In this document: piece by piece, positions 24,198-32,982 of the stretch
How the letters are laid out: every line of letters starts with the position of its first letter
Position numbering within the stretch: position 1 is the first letter of the stretch
Assembly (NCBI RefSeq): GCF_014656295.1
Contig: NZ_BNCD01000007.1
Location: 62,001 to 126,000, forward strand
Source of the DNA: Streptomyces sulfonofaciens
GTDB lineage: Bacteria; Actinomycetota; Actinomycetes; Streptomycetales; Streptomycetaceae
Direction of reading: 5' to 3'
Length of the DNA: 64,000 bases
Position numbers and translations under genes: made by a program
Notes under the pieces: generated by a model
Told to the model about the DNA's origin: nothing
The model's database searches: none
Seen by the model: the letters and a program-made list of their open reading frames with translations, nothing else

Positions 24198-25481
24198 GTG
24201 ACCGAGCCCCTCTCCGAACACACCGCCGATGTGATCGTCGTCGGGGCCGGGCCCGCCGGTTCCACCACGGCCTACCACCTGGCCAAGGCAGGGCTCGACG
24301 TGCTGCTGCTGGAGAAGACGGCCTTCCCCCGCGAGAAGGTGTGCGGCGACGGCCTCACGCCCCGCGCGGTCAAGCAACTGGTCGGCATGGGCATCGACGT
24401 CTCCGAAGAGGCCGGCTGGCTGCGGAACAAGGGCCTGCGGATCATCGGCGGCGGCGTACGGCTGGAGCTCGACTGGCCGGATCTCGCCTCCTATCCGGAC
24501 TACGGCCTGGTCCGCAAGCGCGACGACTTCGACGAGCAGCTCGCGCGGCAGGCGCAGAAGGCGGGCGCCCGCCTGTACGAGCGGTGCAACGTCGGCGAGC
24601 CCCTCACCGACCCGCGCACCGGCCGGATCACCGGCGTGCGCGCCAAGCTCGGCGAGGAGAAGACCCCGGCCACCTTCCACGCCCCCCTGGTGGTAGCCGC
24701 CGACGGAAACTCCACCCGGCTCTCGCTCGCCATGGGCCTGCACCGCCGCGAGGACCGCCCGATGGGCGTCGCGGTGCGCACCTACTTCACCTCGCCGCGG
24801 CACCAGGACGACTACCTGGAGTCCTGGCTGGAGCTGTGGGACCGGCGCGGCGGCCGGGAGCGGCTGCTGCCCGGGTACGGCTGGATCTTCGGCATGGGCG
24901 ACGGCACCTCCAACGTCGGCCTCGGCGTGCTCAACACCTCGGCCTCCTTCAAGGAGCTGGACTGGCGCGAGGTGCTCAAGACGTGGTGCGCCTCCATGCC
25001 CGAGGACTGGGGCTACACGCCGGACAACATGACGGGACCGATCCGCGGCGCCGCGCTGCCCATGGCCTTCAACCGCCAGCCGCACTACACCAAGGGCCTG
25101 CTGCTGGTCGGTGACGCGGGCGGCCTGGTGAACCCGTTCAACGGCGAGGGCATCGCCTATGCGATGGAATCCGGCCAGTTGGCCGCCGACGTCATCGTCC
25201 AGGCGCACGCCCGCGCCACCTCGGCCCAGCGCGAACTGGCCCTGCGCAACTACCCCAAGGTCCTCAAGGACACCTACGGCGGCTACTACACCCTCGGCCG
25301 TGTCTTCGTGAAGCTCATCGGCAATCCCAAGGTGATGAAGGTCGGCGCTCAGCACGGCCTCACCCACCCGCTGCTGATGAAGTTCACCCTCAAGATGCTC
25401 GCCAACCTCACCGACCCCTCCGGCGGCGACACCATGGACCGCATCATCAACGGCCTCACCAAGATCGCACCGAAGGCCTGA
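24198..25481 (+). CDS. menJ: Geranylgeranyl reductase-family flavoprotein, likely menaquinone reductase (MenJ)
   Basis: This 427-residue FAD protein has an N-terminal VIVVGAGPAGSTTAYHLAKAG dinucleotide fold, the family KVCGDGLTPRAVK and a late LLVGDAGGLVNPFNGEGIAY flavin motif. In mycobacteria the closest characterised relative (MenJ) saturates one isoprene unit of menaquinone. Context agrees: mqnC and menG lie upstream and complex I downstream. A TAGACT element at 24136-24141 may be its -10 and GGGGAGA its ribosome site before GTG 24198. Archaeal-type lipid or chlorophyll roles are unlikely here. The exact saturation position is not predictable. Confidence 0.85.
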   Translation: MTEPLSEHTADVIVVGAGPAGSTTAYHLAKAGLDVLLLEKTAFPREKVCGDGLTPRAVKQLVGMGIDVSEEAGWLRNKGLRIIGGGVRLELDWPDLASYPDYGLVRKRDDFDEQLARQAQKAGARLYERCNVGEPLTDPRTGRITGVRAKLGEEKTPATFHAPLVVAADGNSTRLSLAMGLHRREDRPMGVAVRTYFTSPRHQDDYLESWLELWDRRGGRERLLPGYGWIFGMGDGTSNVGLGVLNTSASFKELDWREVLKTWCASMPEDWGYTPDNMTGPIRGAALPMAFNRQPHYTKGLLLVGDAGGLVNPFNGEGIAYAMESGQLAADVIVQAHARATSAQRELALRNYPKVLKDTYGGYYTLGRVFVKLIGNPKVMKVGAQHGLTHPLLMKFTLKMLANLTDPSGGDTMDRIINGLTKIAPKA

Positions 25482-25787
25482 ACGCCAGGCGTGAGCACCA
25501 CCCGCAGGCGCGGCGCGGGGTCCGGCACGGGGTCCGGCACGGGGTCCGGCACGGGGTCCGGCACGGGCGCTCAGCGGACCCGTGCCGGGCCGCGCGCGCC
25601 CGTGCCGGCCCATGTCCGGCCGTATCCGCGCCCGTACCCGGCCCATGCCGGGCCGTACCCGGACCATGCCGGTACCGGACCCCGTGCGGGCCCGTGCCGG
25701 GTCGGACACGTCGGAGGGCGGCTCCCCGGGCAAGGGAAGCCGCCCTCCGCGGTCCACTCCGCGGTGCACACCGCGGTGTTCGCGGGA
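25482..25787. other. Convergent intergenic region with 12-bp tandem repeat
   Basis: This 306-bp gap between convergent genes holds four perfect copies of GGGGTCCGGCAC (25517-25564), then degenerate CCCGTGCCGGG/CCGTACCCGG blocks to about 25700 and an imperfect GAGGGCGGCTCCC ... GGGAAGCCGCCCTC hairpin near 25714-25749, which is a likely terminator for one or both genes. No gene was recognised. Confidence 0.75.
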
Positions 25788-26582
25788 TCAGAGCACCCGC
25801 ACCGCACCGCTGGCCGGGTAGCCCGAGAGGTCCTGCACGACGACGCCCTTGGAGGGGTTCGCCGCGTCCAGGTACTGCCCGTTGCCGATGTACACGCCGA
25901 CGTGGAAGGCCGAGCCCGCCTGGCCCCAGTAGAGGATGTCTCCGGGCTGGACGCTCGACAGCGGCACCTGGGTGCCCGCGGTGGACTGCTCCTGCGAGGT
26001 GCGCGGCAGGTTCACGCCGACCTGCTTGAAGGCGGCCTGCACCAGACCGGAGCAGTCCCAGGAGTTGGGCCCCGTCCCGCCCATCACGTAGGCGTCCCCG
26101 AGTTGCGCGGTCAGGAAGCTGAGCACGGCGCCGGCGCTGCCGCTGGGGAGGGAGACCGAGGAGGAGGCCGACTCGGTGTGCAGGGTGGTGCGCTCGGCGG
26201 AGCGCGAGGCCCGTGCCTCGGCGGCCTTCCTGGCGGCCTCGGCCTTCTGCTTGGCCTCGGCCTTCCGCTCGGCCTGCGCCTGGGACTTCCTGGCCTCCTT
26301 CGCGGCCTTCGTCACGGCCGCGTTCTGCAGGGCCTGGGTGGCGTACGCGTCCGCGGCCTCCTGGGTGGCGTCCACGGACGCGGCGACCTGAGTGGCGAGC
26401 CCGTCGGTGAGTGCGGGCATCTCGACGGTGTCGTGCACGGGCTCCGCGGCGTTGGCGGGCCCGGAAGCTCCGGTCACGGCCAGGGTGCTGAGGACACCGC
26501 CGGCGACTCCGGCGCACAGGGCGAATCTCGGCGCGCTGCGTCGGGCTTTCCGGTGGCTGGGTATATGAGCGGTGTGGGACAT
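25788..26582 (-). CDS. Secreted NlpC/P60 peptidoglycan endopeptidase
   Basis: This is a 264-residue C40-family hydrolase. The signal peptide covers residues 1-46 (ends ASGPANA), a Lys/Ala/Glu-rich helical segment spans ~75-125, and the NlpC/P60 domain fills the C-terminus. The catalytic Cys lies in WDCSGLVQAAF (~174) and the His in FHVGVYIGNG (~225). It cleaves D-Glu-DAP-type bonds in the wall. ATG 26582 is chosen because the signal peptide begins there, although the frame extends to 26735. It diverges from nuoA, with nearly 1 kb between. I found no c-di-AMP riboswitch pattern in its leader. Confidence 0.9.
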   Translation of the reverse strand: MSHTAHIPSHRKARRSAPRFALCAGVAGGVLSTLAVTGASGPANAAEPVHDTVEMPALTDGLATQVAASVDATQEAADAYATQALQNAAVTKAAKEARKSQAQAERKAEAKQKAEAARKAAEARASRSAERTTLHTESASSSVSLPSGSAGAVLSFLTAQLGDAYVMGGTGPNSWDCSGLVQAAFKQVGVNLPRTSQEQSTAGTQVPLSSVQPGDILYWGQAGSAFHVGVYIGNGQYLDAANPSKGVVVQDLSGYPASGAVRVL

Positions 26583-27211
26583 GTGAACAACCGCTATCAG
26601 GGCCTGACCGTTACCTTCAAGAAACGTGGAGTGCGCCACAGTTGCCCGATAGGGGCCTGAATCCCGGGTGTGTCGCTCTTCGTCGCGCTTGAAGAGCCAC
26701 TTCGTATTGAGATGATCAAGCCTGTGCTCATGCACTTTCGGTAATACGCCCGAATTGCTCCCTGCTTACCACCTGTTGGGCCGCAAGCCAAGCCTCGCCC
26801 CTGGGGCCGTTGGGGCCGATGTGGCGAGTGTCACGGAACGGCGGGCCGCTCGACCGCGTCTGCATGGGTCGGCCCGGACGCGGTCGTGGCCCCGGTCGGA
26901 GTTGGGGGGAGATGTCCCGGATTGGCCTGTGCGGCCGGCGTGCGCGGAAGGCGTGTGGATGCGGCCGACCGGGCGCGGGGGAGTCGAGTCGTCCGATCGC
27001 ATGCCCGGCGCGGCCGGCGCGGCGGAGCGTGTTCCTCGCGGGGGTCGGTGCGCCCTCTGCGGGGGTCCGGGGTGCTCCCTGTGTGCAGCGGCCGGATGCG
27101 GTGTGCCCGTAGCACGAGCTTGTTACGTGCAGATGACGCATTCCTCTCGTGAACGGGAGCACACGCCCTAACCGGGACGCAGGGGCGCTTCCGACTCCCA
27201 CCACCTCCTTT

Positions 27212-27233
27212 CGAGTGCTCTCAGGAGCACTCG
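27212..27233. ncRNA. Perfect hairpin, candidate terminator or small-RNA element
   Basis: CGAGTGCTC (27212-27220), a TCAG loop and GAGCACTCG (27225-27233) form a perfect 9-bp stem with a tetraloop. The plus strand continues TCTCCTCTCG, mildly pyrimidine-rich. No annotated gene ends here, so it may end a small RNA or belong to a long leader; this is a structural call only. Confidence 0.35.
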
Positions 27234-27287
27234 TCTCCTCTCGTACCGTCTCCTCCCGTCTGTGCCCCTCCCCGTATGAACCGGGCC

Positions 27288-27344
27288 TTTATCAGGCAGT
27301 TCCGTCCAGCGCGAATTTGCGCCAGGGTGCACCTGCTTGATAAA
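27288..27344. ncRNA. Long-range hairpin in nuo upstream region
   Basis: TTTATCAGGCAG (27288-27299) pairs with CTGCTTGATAAA (27333-27344) apart from one G-T position. The 33-nt loop contains a nested GCGC-GAATTT-GCGC stem. The arms are unusually AT-rich for this chromosome. It could be a structured RNA or a bipartite protein site; neither is shown. Confidence 0.35.
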
Positions 27345-27514
27345 GAACCGGCCTCGTGACCAGCGCACTTACGGAAAGATGTCACCTCTGGTGACCGATA
27401 CGCCGCTTCGTGTGTGAAGATCGGGGCCCTTCGGGCTTCATGATCGTTCGTCAGGTGGTGGAGATCACAAGGGTGATGCGTGACCCCGTGTCGCAGATCA
27501 CAGACCCGCGGGCA

Positions 27515-27553
27515 TAAGATGCGATGCAGTCGGGCTTGTGACCTGCTTCACAT
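27515..27553 (+). promoter_or_regulatory. nuo promoter with Rex-type operator
   Basis: TAAGAT (27515-27520) is a plausible -10. Just downstream, TTGTGA-CCTGCT-TCACAT (27536-27553) matches the Rex operator consensus TTGTGA-N6-TCACAA except for the last base. Rex senses the NADH/NAD+ ratio and represses respiratory genes in Streptomyces when NADH is low. The site would overlap about +9 to +27 of the transcript, a position suited to block elongation or initiation of nuoA-N. Confidence 0.75.
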
Positions 27554-27724
27554 GGACGCGATCTTCGTGGACTCGGTGGAGGAGCGGTGGGGTCCCGGAT
27601 CGCCGGATCGGCGGTCGATTCGCTGGATGGATCGGCCGGGGCCGGCGTCCGAGGTGCCTCCGGACCAGGGGACGGGCCCGGCGCCGCCGTAGGAGTCAGC
27701 GCCGACTGAGAGGAGCGAGGAGCG

Positions 27725-28084
27725 GTGAACGCGTATGCGCCCATCCTCGTACTGGGAGCCCTCGGGGCAGCTTTTGCGATCTTCTCCGTGGTGATGGCCA
27801 CGCTTATCGGTCCAAAGCGGTACAACCGAGCCAAGCTCGAAGCCTATGAGTGCGGTATCGAGCCGACGCCGACACCGGCCGGCGGCGGACGGTTCCCGAT
27901 CAAGTACTACCTGACGGCGATGCTCTTCATCGTCTTCGACATCGAGATCGTCTTTCTCTACCCCTGGGCCGTCAGCTTCGACGCCCTGGGGCTGTTCGGG
28001 CTCGTCGAGATGCTGCTCTTCGTGCTCACCGTCTTCGTCGCCTACGCGTACGTATGGCGGCGCGGCGGCCTGGAATGGGACTGA
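27725..28084 (+). CDS. nuoA: Complex I subunit NuoA
   Basis: This 119-residue membrane subunit has three transmembrane helices (about 6-27, 58-78, 86-108) and the conserved loop RAKLEAYECGIEP between the first two, whose Cys and Glu lie at the quinone cavity in known structures. It helps join the peripheral and membrane arms of NADH:menaquinone oxidoreductase. GTG 27725 is preceded by GAGGAG repeats that act as the ribosome site. It is the first gene of the 14-gene operon, about 170 bp behind the Rex-type operator. nuoB follows after 54 bp. Confidence 0.97.
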   Translation: MNAYAPILVLGALGAAFAIFSVVMATLIGPKRYNRAKLEAYECGIEPTPTPAGGGRFPIKYYLTAMLFIVFDIEIVFLYPWAVSFDALGLFGLVEMLLFVLTVFVAYAYVWRRGGLEWD

Positions 28085-28138
28085 GAAGCGAGAGACCGCG
28101 AGAGACCACGCGAGGGATAAGAGGGGTCTGAGGGGCCT

Positions 28139-28689
<551 letters not shown>

Positions 28690-28693
<4 letters not shown>

Positions 28694-29433
28694 GCGAGCG
28701 CGACGAGCAGAACAAACCGAATCCCGAGCAGGACCTCAACGCCCAGAACCTCCCCGGACAGCGCGGCGAGCAGGGCGAGGAGATCCGCGTCCAGCGCGGC
28801 ATGTTCGGCGCCAACAACGGCGGTGACACCACCGGTTACGGCGGCCTGGTCCGCTCCGTCCGGCTGCCCGGGGCCGCTTCCCGGCCCTACGGCGGCTGGT
28901 TCGACGAGGTGGCGGACGAGTTGGAGGGCGCACTGGAGGAGCAGGACCTCCTCCCGGAGAACGCCATCGAGAAGACCGTCGTCGACCGCGGCGAGATCAC
29001 CTTCCACATCGCGCGCGAGCACCTGCTGCGCGTCGCGAGGACGCTGCGCGACGACCCGGCGCTCCGCTTCGAGCTGTGCACCGGCGTGAGCGGTGTGCAC
29101 TACCCCGCCGACAAGGGGCGCGAGCTGCACGCCGTCTACCACCTGCGCTCGATCACCCACAACCGCCTGATCCGCCTTGAGGTCAGCGCCCCCGACGACG
29201 ATCCGCACGTCCCCTCGCTGGTCTCCGTCTATCCGACGAACGACTGGCACGAGCGCGAGACGTACGACTTCTTCGGCCTGATCTTCGACGGTCACCCGGC
29301 GCTGACCCGGATCATGATGCCGGACGACTGGCAGGGCTTCCCGCAGCGCAAGGACTACCCCCTCGGCGGCATCGCCGTCGAGTACAAGGGCGCCCAGATC
29401 CCGGCTCCGGACCAGCGGAGGTCGTACTCATGA
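28690..29433 (+). CDS. nuoC: Complex I subunit NuoC (30-kDa)
   Basis: This is a 247-residue subunit of the hydrophilic arm that supports NuoD and the Q module. The 30-kDa family signature is ETYDFFGLIFDGHPALTRIMMPDDW near residues 190-215, followed by RKDYPLGG. The ~60-residue N-terminal part (DEQNKPNPEQDLNAQNLPG) is polar and probably disordered, longer than in enterobacterial homologues and typical of actinomycetes. GTG 28690 is set by its GTGA overlap with nuoB. nuoC and nuoD are separate genes here, not fused. Confidence 0.97.
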
Positions 29434-30752
29434 CGACGCAGTCAGCATCGGCACGCGAAACCACGGAAGGCACCGTCTACACGGTCACCGGCGGTGACTG
29501 GGACGAGGTCGTCGAGGCTGCCGCCAAGGCCGACGACGAGCGCCTCGTGGTCAACATGGGCCCGCAGCACCCGTCCACGCACGGTGTGCTCCGGCTCATC
29601 CTGGAGATCGACGGCGAGACGGTCACCGAAGCCCGCTGCGGCATCGGCTACCTGCACACCGGCATCGAGAAGAACCTGGAGTTCCGCACCTGGACGCAGG
29701 GCACCACCTTCGTCACCCGCATGGACTACCTCACGCCGTTCTTCAACGAGACGGCGTACTGCCTCGCGGTGGAGAAGCTGCTCGGCATCGAGGACCAGGT
29801 GCCGGACCGGGCGAGCATCATCCGCGTGATGCTCATGGAGCTCAACCGGCTCTCCTCGCACCTGGTGGCCATCGCCACCGGCGGCATGGAACTGGGCGCC
29901 ACCACGATCATGATCTACGGATTCCGTGATCGTGAACTCATTCTCGACCTCTACGAACTCATCACCGGCCTGCGGATGAACCACGCGTACATCCGCCCCG
30001 GCGGGCTCGCCCAGGACCTGCCGCCGGGCGCCGTCGACCAGGTTCGTGAGTTCGTGAAGACGATGCGCAAGAACCTGCCGCAGTACGACAAGCTGGCCAC
30101 CGGGAACCCGATCTTCAAGGCCCGTATGCAGGATGTCGGCTATCTGGACCTGGCCGGGTGCATGGCCCTCGGCGCCACCGGGCCCATCCTGCGCTCCGCC
30201 GGTCTGCCGCACGACCTGCGCAAGGCGCAGCCCTACTGCGGCTACGAGAGCTACGACTTCGAGATCCCGACCAGTGACACCTGCGACTCCTACGGCCGCT
30301 TCCTCATCCGCCTCGAGGAGATGCGCCAGTCGCTGAACATCGTCGAGCAGTGCCTCGACCGGCTGGAGCCGGGTCCGGTGATGGTCGCCGACAAGAAGAT
30401 CGCCTGGCCGGCGCAGCTCGCCCTGGGCCCGGACGGCCTCGGCAACTCCCTGGACCACATCAAGAAGATCATGGGCACCTCCATGGAGGCCCTGATCCAC
30501 CACTTCAAGCTGGTGACCGAGGGCTTCAGGGTCCCGGCCGGACAGGCCTACGCGGCGGTCGAGTCGCCCAAGGGCGAACTCGGCGCCCATGTGGTCTCCG
30601 ACGGCGGCACCCGCCCCTTCCGGGTCCACTTCAGGGACCCGTCCTTCACCAACCTGCAGTCGATGGCCGCGATGTGCGAGGGCGGCCAGGTCGCCGACGT
30701 CATCGTCGCCGTCGCGTCCATCGACCCCGTGATGGGAGGCGTCGACCGGTGA
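29430..30752 (+). CDS. nuoD: Complex I subunit NuoD (49-kDa)
   Basis: This 440-residue subunit forms the quinone-binding site with NuoB. The early VNMGPQHPSTHGVLRLIL is the conserved His-containing quinone loop, and RMDYLTPFFNE and the C-terminal DPVMGGVDR are further family marks. It descends from the large subunit of NiFe hydrogenases, with the metal-binding cysteines lost. ATG 29430 overlaps the nuoC stop as ATGA, and its own stop overlaps the nuoE GTG. It is full length, with an N-terminal extension of about 25 residues common in Streptomyces. Confidence 0.98.
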   Translation: MTTQSASARETTEGTVYTVTGGDWDEVVEAAAKADDERLVVNMGPQHPSTHGVLRLILEIDGETVTEARCGIGYLHTGIEKNLEFRTWTQGTTFVTRMDYLTPFFNETAYCLAVEKLLGIEDQVPDRASIIRVMLMELNRLSSHLVAIATGGMELGATTIMIYGFRDRELILDLYELITGLRMNHAYIRPGGLAQDLPPGAVDQVREFVKTMRKNLPQYDKLATGNPIFKARMQDVGYLDLAGCMALGATGPILRSAGLPHDLRKAQPYCGYESYDFEIPTSDTCDSYGRFLIRLEEMRQSLNIVEQCLDRLEPGPVMVADKKIAWPAQLALGPDGLGNSLDHIKKIMGTSMEALIHHFKLVTEGFRVPAGQAYAAVESPKGELGAHVVSDGGTRPFRVHFRDPSFTNLQSMAAMCEGGQVADVIVAVASIDPVMGGVDR

Positions 30753-31591
30753 CAGACGTCAGCCTGGGCATGCCCCAACTGCCCGCACCCGACTACCCGG
30801 CCGATGTGCGCACCCGGCTGGAGGCGGACGCCAAGGAGATCATCTCCCGCTACCCCGGCGCCCGCTCCGCGCTGCTGCCGCTGCTGCACCTGGTGCAGTC
30901 CGAGGAGGGGTACGTCACCCGCACCGGCGTGCAGTTCTGCGCGGAGCTGCTGGATCTGACCACCGCAGAGGTCACCGCCGTTGCCACCTTCTACACCATG
31001 TACCGGCGCAAGCCCGGCGGCGAGTACCACGTGGGCGTGTGCACCAACACCCTGTGCGCGGTGATGGGCGGCGACGCGATCTTCTCCGCCCTCCAGGAGC
31101 ACCTGGGCGTCGGCAACGGCGGCACCACCCAGGACGGCAAGGTCACCCTGGAGCACATCGAGTGCAACGCCGCCTGTGACTTCGCGCCCGTGCTGATGGT
31201 GAACTGGGAGTTCTTCGACAACCAGACCATCGAGTCCGCCAAGCGCCTGGTCGACGACCTGCGCGCCGGATCCCGTGTCGAGCCCACCCGCGGTGCGCCG
31301 CTGTGCGGCTTCAGGGAGACCTCCAGGATCCTCGCGGGCTTCCCCGACGAGCGGCCCGGAGCCGTCGAGGCGACCGGCGGCGCGGGCCCCGCGTCGCTGA
31401 TCGGGCTGCGCCTGTCCCGGGGCGAGAGCGCCGCCGCAGCGCGCGTGGTGCACCCGCGCGCCGGTGCCACCCGGCCGGCCGCGGCCCCCGAACCCGGTGC
31501 CGAGCACCTCAGCTCGCACGACGCACCGCAGACGACCTCGGCATCCGACCCCGAGCACCCGGCCGGCCCGGTCACCGAGGAGGGGGAGTGA
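30749..31591 (+). CDS. nuoE: Complex I subunit NuoE (24-kDa, [2Fe-2S])
   Basis: This 280-residue thioredoxin-like ferredoxin of the NADH-dehydrogenase module binds cluster N1a through Cys98, Cys103, Cys139 and Cys143 (CTNTLC and CNAAC). It sits beside NuoF and buffers electrons from FMN. Homologues are often ~170-240 residues; here a Pro/Ala/Gly-rich tail of about 80 residues follows residue 195 and has no recognisable domain. GTG 30749 overlaps the nuoD stop, and its TGA overlaps the nuoF ATG (TGATG). Confidence 0.97.
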   Translation: MTDVSLGMPQLPAPDYPADVRTRLEADAKEIISRYPGARSALLPLLHLVQSEEGYVTRTGVQFCAELLDLTTAEVTAVATFYTMYRRKPGGEYHVGVCTNTLCAVMGGDAIFSALQEHLGVGNGGTTQDGKVTLEHIECNAACDFAPVLMVNWEFFDNQTIESAKRLVDDLRAGSRVEPTRGAPLCGFRETSRILAGFPDERPGAVEATGGAGPASLIGLRLSRGESAAAARVVHPRAGATRPAAAPEPGAEHLSSHDAPQTTSASDPEHPAGPVTEEGE

Positions 31592-32982
31592 TGACTGTGA
31601 CAGCCGAGAACCCCGAGAACGGGGCCGCCGCGCAGGAGCCCCAGGCCGAGATCAGTGCCGAGAAGCTGCTGGCGCCCGTGCTGTCGGCCTTCTGGGACGA
31701 GGACGGGTCCTGGACGCTCGACACCTACCGGCGGCACGAGGGCTACGAGGGCCTGCGCAAGGCCCTCGCCATGCAGCCGGACGACGTCATCGCCTACGTC
31801 AAGGAATCCGGTCTGCGCGGCCGCGGCGGCGCGGGCTTCCCGACCGGCATGAAGTGGCAGTTCATCCCGCAGGGCGACGGCAAACCGCACTATCTAGTTG
31901 TCAACGCCGACGAGTCGGAGCCCGGGACCTGCAAGGACATCCCGCTCCTCTTCGCGAACCCGCATGCCCTCATCGAGGGAATCGTGATCGCCTGCTACGC
32001 GATCAGGTCGGAGCACGCCTTCATCTACCTGCGCGGCGAGGTCGTCCCCGTGCTCCGCCGGCTGCACGAGGCCGTCCGCGAGGCGTATGCGGCGGGCTAC
32101 CTCGGGAAGAACGTGCTGGGCAGCGGACTCGACCTGGAACTCACCGTGCACGCGGGCGCGGGCGCGTACATCTGCGGTGAGGAGACCGCGCTGCTGGACT
32201 CCCTCGAGGGCCGCCGCGGCCAGCCGCGACTGCGTCCTCCCTTCCCTGCCGTCGCCGGTCTGTACGCGTGCCCCACTGTCGTGAACAACGTCGAGTCCAT
32301 CGCCTCGGTTCCCGCGATCCTGAACAAGGGCAAGGACTGGTTCAGGTCGATGGGCAGCGAGAAGTCCCCGGGCTTCACGCTCTACTCGCTGAGCGGCCAC
32401 GTCGCGAGCCCCGGCCAGTACGAGGGCCCGCTCGGCATCACGCTGCGCCAGCTTCTCGACATGAGCGGCGGGATGCGCCCCGGCCACCGGCTGAAGTTCT
32501 GGACGCCCGGCGGCTCCTCGACGCCGCTGCTCACCGACGAGCACCTCGACGTGCCGCTGGACTACGAGGGCGTGGGCGCCGCCGGATCCATGCTCGGCAC
32601 CAAGGCCCTGCAGTGCTTCGACGAGACCACCTGCGTCGTACGCGCGGTGACCCGCTGGACCGAGTTCTACGCCCACGAGTCCTGCGGCAAGTGCACGCCG
32701 TGCCGCGAGGGGACGTACTGGCTGGTCCAACTGCTGCGGGACATCGAGGCCGGCAAGGGCGCGATGAGCGACCTCGACAAGCTCGCCGACATCGCCGACA
32801 ACATCAACGGCAAGTCCTTCTGCGCACTCGGCGACGGTGCCGCCTCGCCGATCTTCTCCTCGCTCAAGTACTTCCGCGCGGAGTACGAGGAGCACATCAC
32901 CGGCAGGGGCTGCCCGTTCGACCCGGCCAGGTCGACCGCCTGGGCGGACGGCCCCACCGACACCACGGAGGTGAACGCATGA
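31591..32982 (+). CDS. nuoF: Complex I subunit NuoF (51-kDa, NADH and FMN)
   Basis: This 463-residue catalytic subunit oxidises NADH through FMN and the [4Fe-4S] cluster N3. The FMN/NADH site begins with GLRGRGGAGFPTGMKW (~74-89) and continues with NADESEPGTCKD and GAGAYICGEETALLDSLEG. The N3 ligands are in ESCGKCTPCREGT (~363-375) plus a later Cys in FCALGDGA. ATG 31591 overlaps the nuoE stop by one base. The first 30 residues are acidic and Ala-rich and are not needed for the fold. Confidence 0.98.
   Translation: MTVTAENPENGAAAQEPQAEISAEKLLAPVLSAFWDEDGSWTLDTYRRHEGYEGLRKALAMQPDDVIAYVKESGLRGRGGAGFPTGMKWQFIPQGDGKPHYLVVNADESEPGTCKDIPLLFANPHALIEGIVIACYAIRSEHAFIYLRGEVVPVLRRLHEAVREAYAAGYLGKNVLGSGLDLELTVHAGAGAYICGEETALLDSLEGRRGQPRLRPPFPAVAGLYACPTVVNNVESIASVPAILNKGKDWFRSMGSEKSPGFTLYSLSGHVASPGQYEGPLGITLRQLLDMSGGMRPGHRLKFWTPGGSSTPLLTDEHLDVPLDYEGVGAAGSMLGTKALQCFDETTCVVRAVTRWTEFYAHESCGKCTPCREGTYWLVQLLRDIEAGKGAMSDLDKLADIADNINGKSFCALGDGAASPIFSSLKYFRAEYEEHITGRGCPFDPARSTAWADGPTDTTEVNA

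Larger units (their letters stand above)
26583..27514. other. Long divergent intergenic region between NlpC/P60 gene and nuoA
   Basis: No gene is supported in this ~930 bp. It contains several perfect or near-perfect inverted repeats: GCTCTTC/GAAGAGC (26675-26697) in the hydrolase leader, the two hairpins listed separately at 27212 and 27288, GTCACC-TCT-GGTGAC (27381-27395) and ATCAC-AAGG-GTGAT (27464-27477). The last two are possible regulator sites for nuo. The minus-strand frame 26728-27204 has a GGAGG too close to its GTG and an Arg/Pro-rich product. Confidence 0.6.

Noticed and set aside
26583..26820. c-di-AMP (ydaO) riboswitch upstream of the NlpC/P60 gene
   Set aside because: Such riboswitches precede many actinomycete wall hydrolases, but the conserved GGGGAACC/GCTAACCC-like blocks are absent here.
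26728..27204. 158-residue minus-strand ORF upstream of the NlpC/P60 gene
   Set aside because: The GGAGG lies almost touching the GTG, the product is Arg/Pro low complexity, and it overlaps the likely promoter region. The MRHLHVTSSC stretch resembles a leader peptide only superficially and is not next to a sulfur gene.
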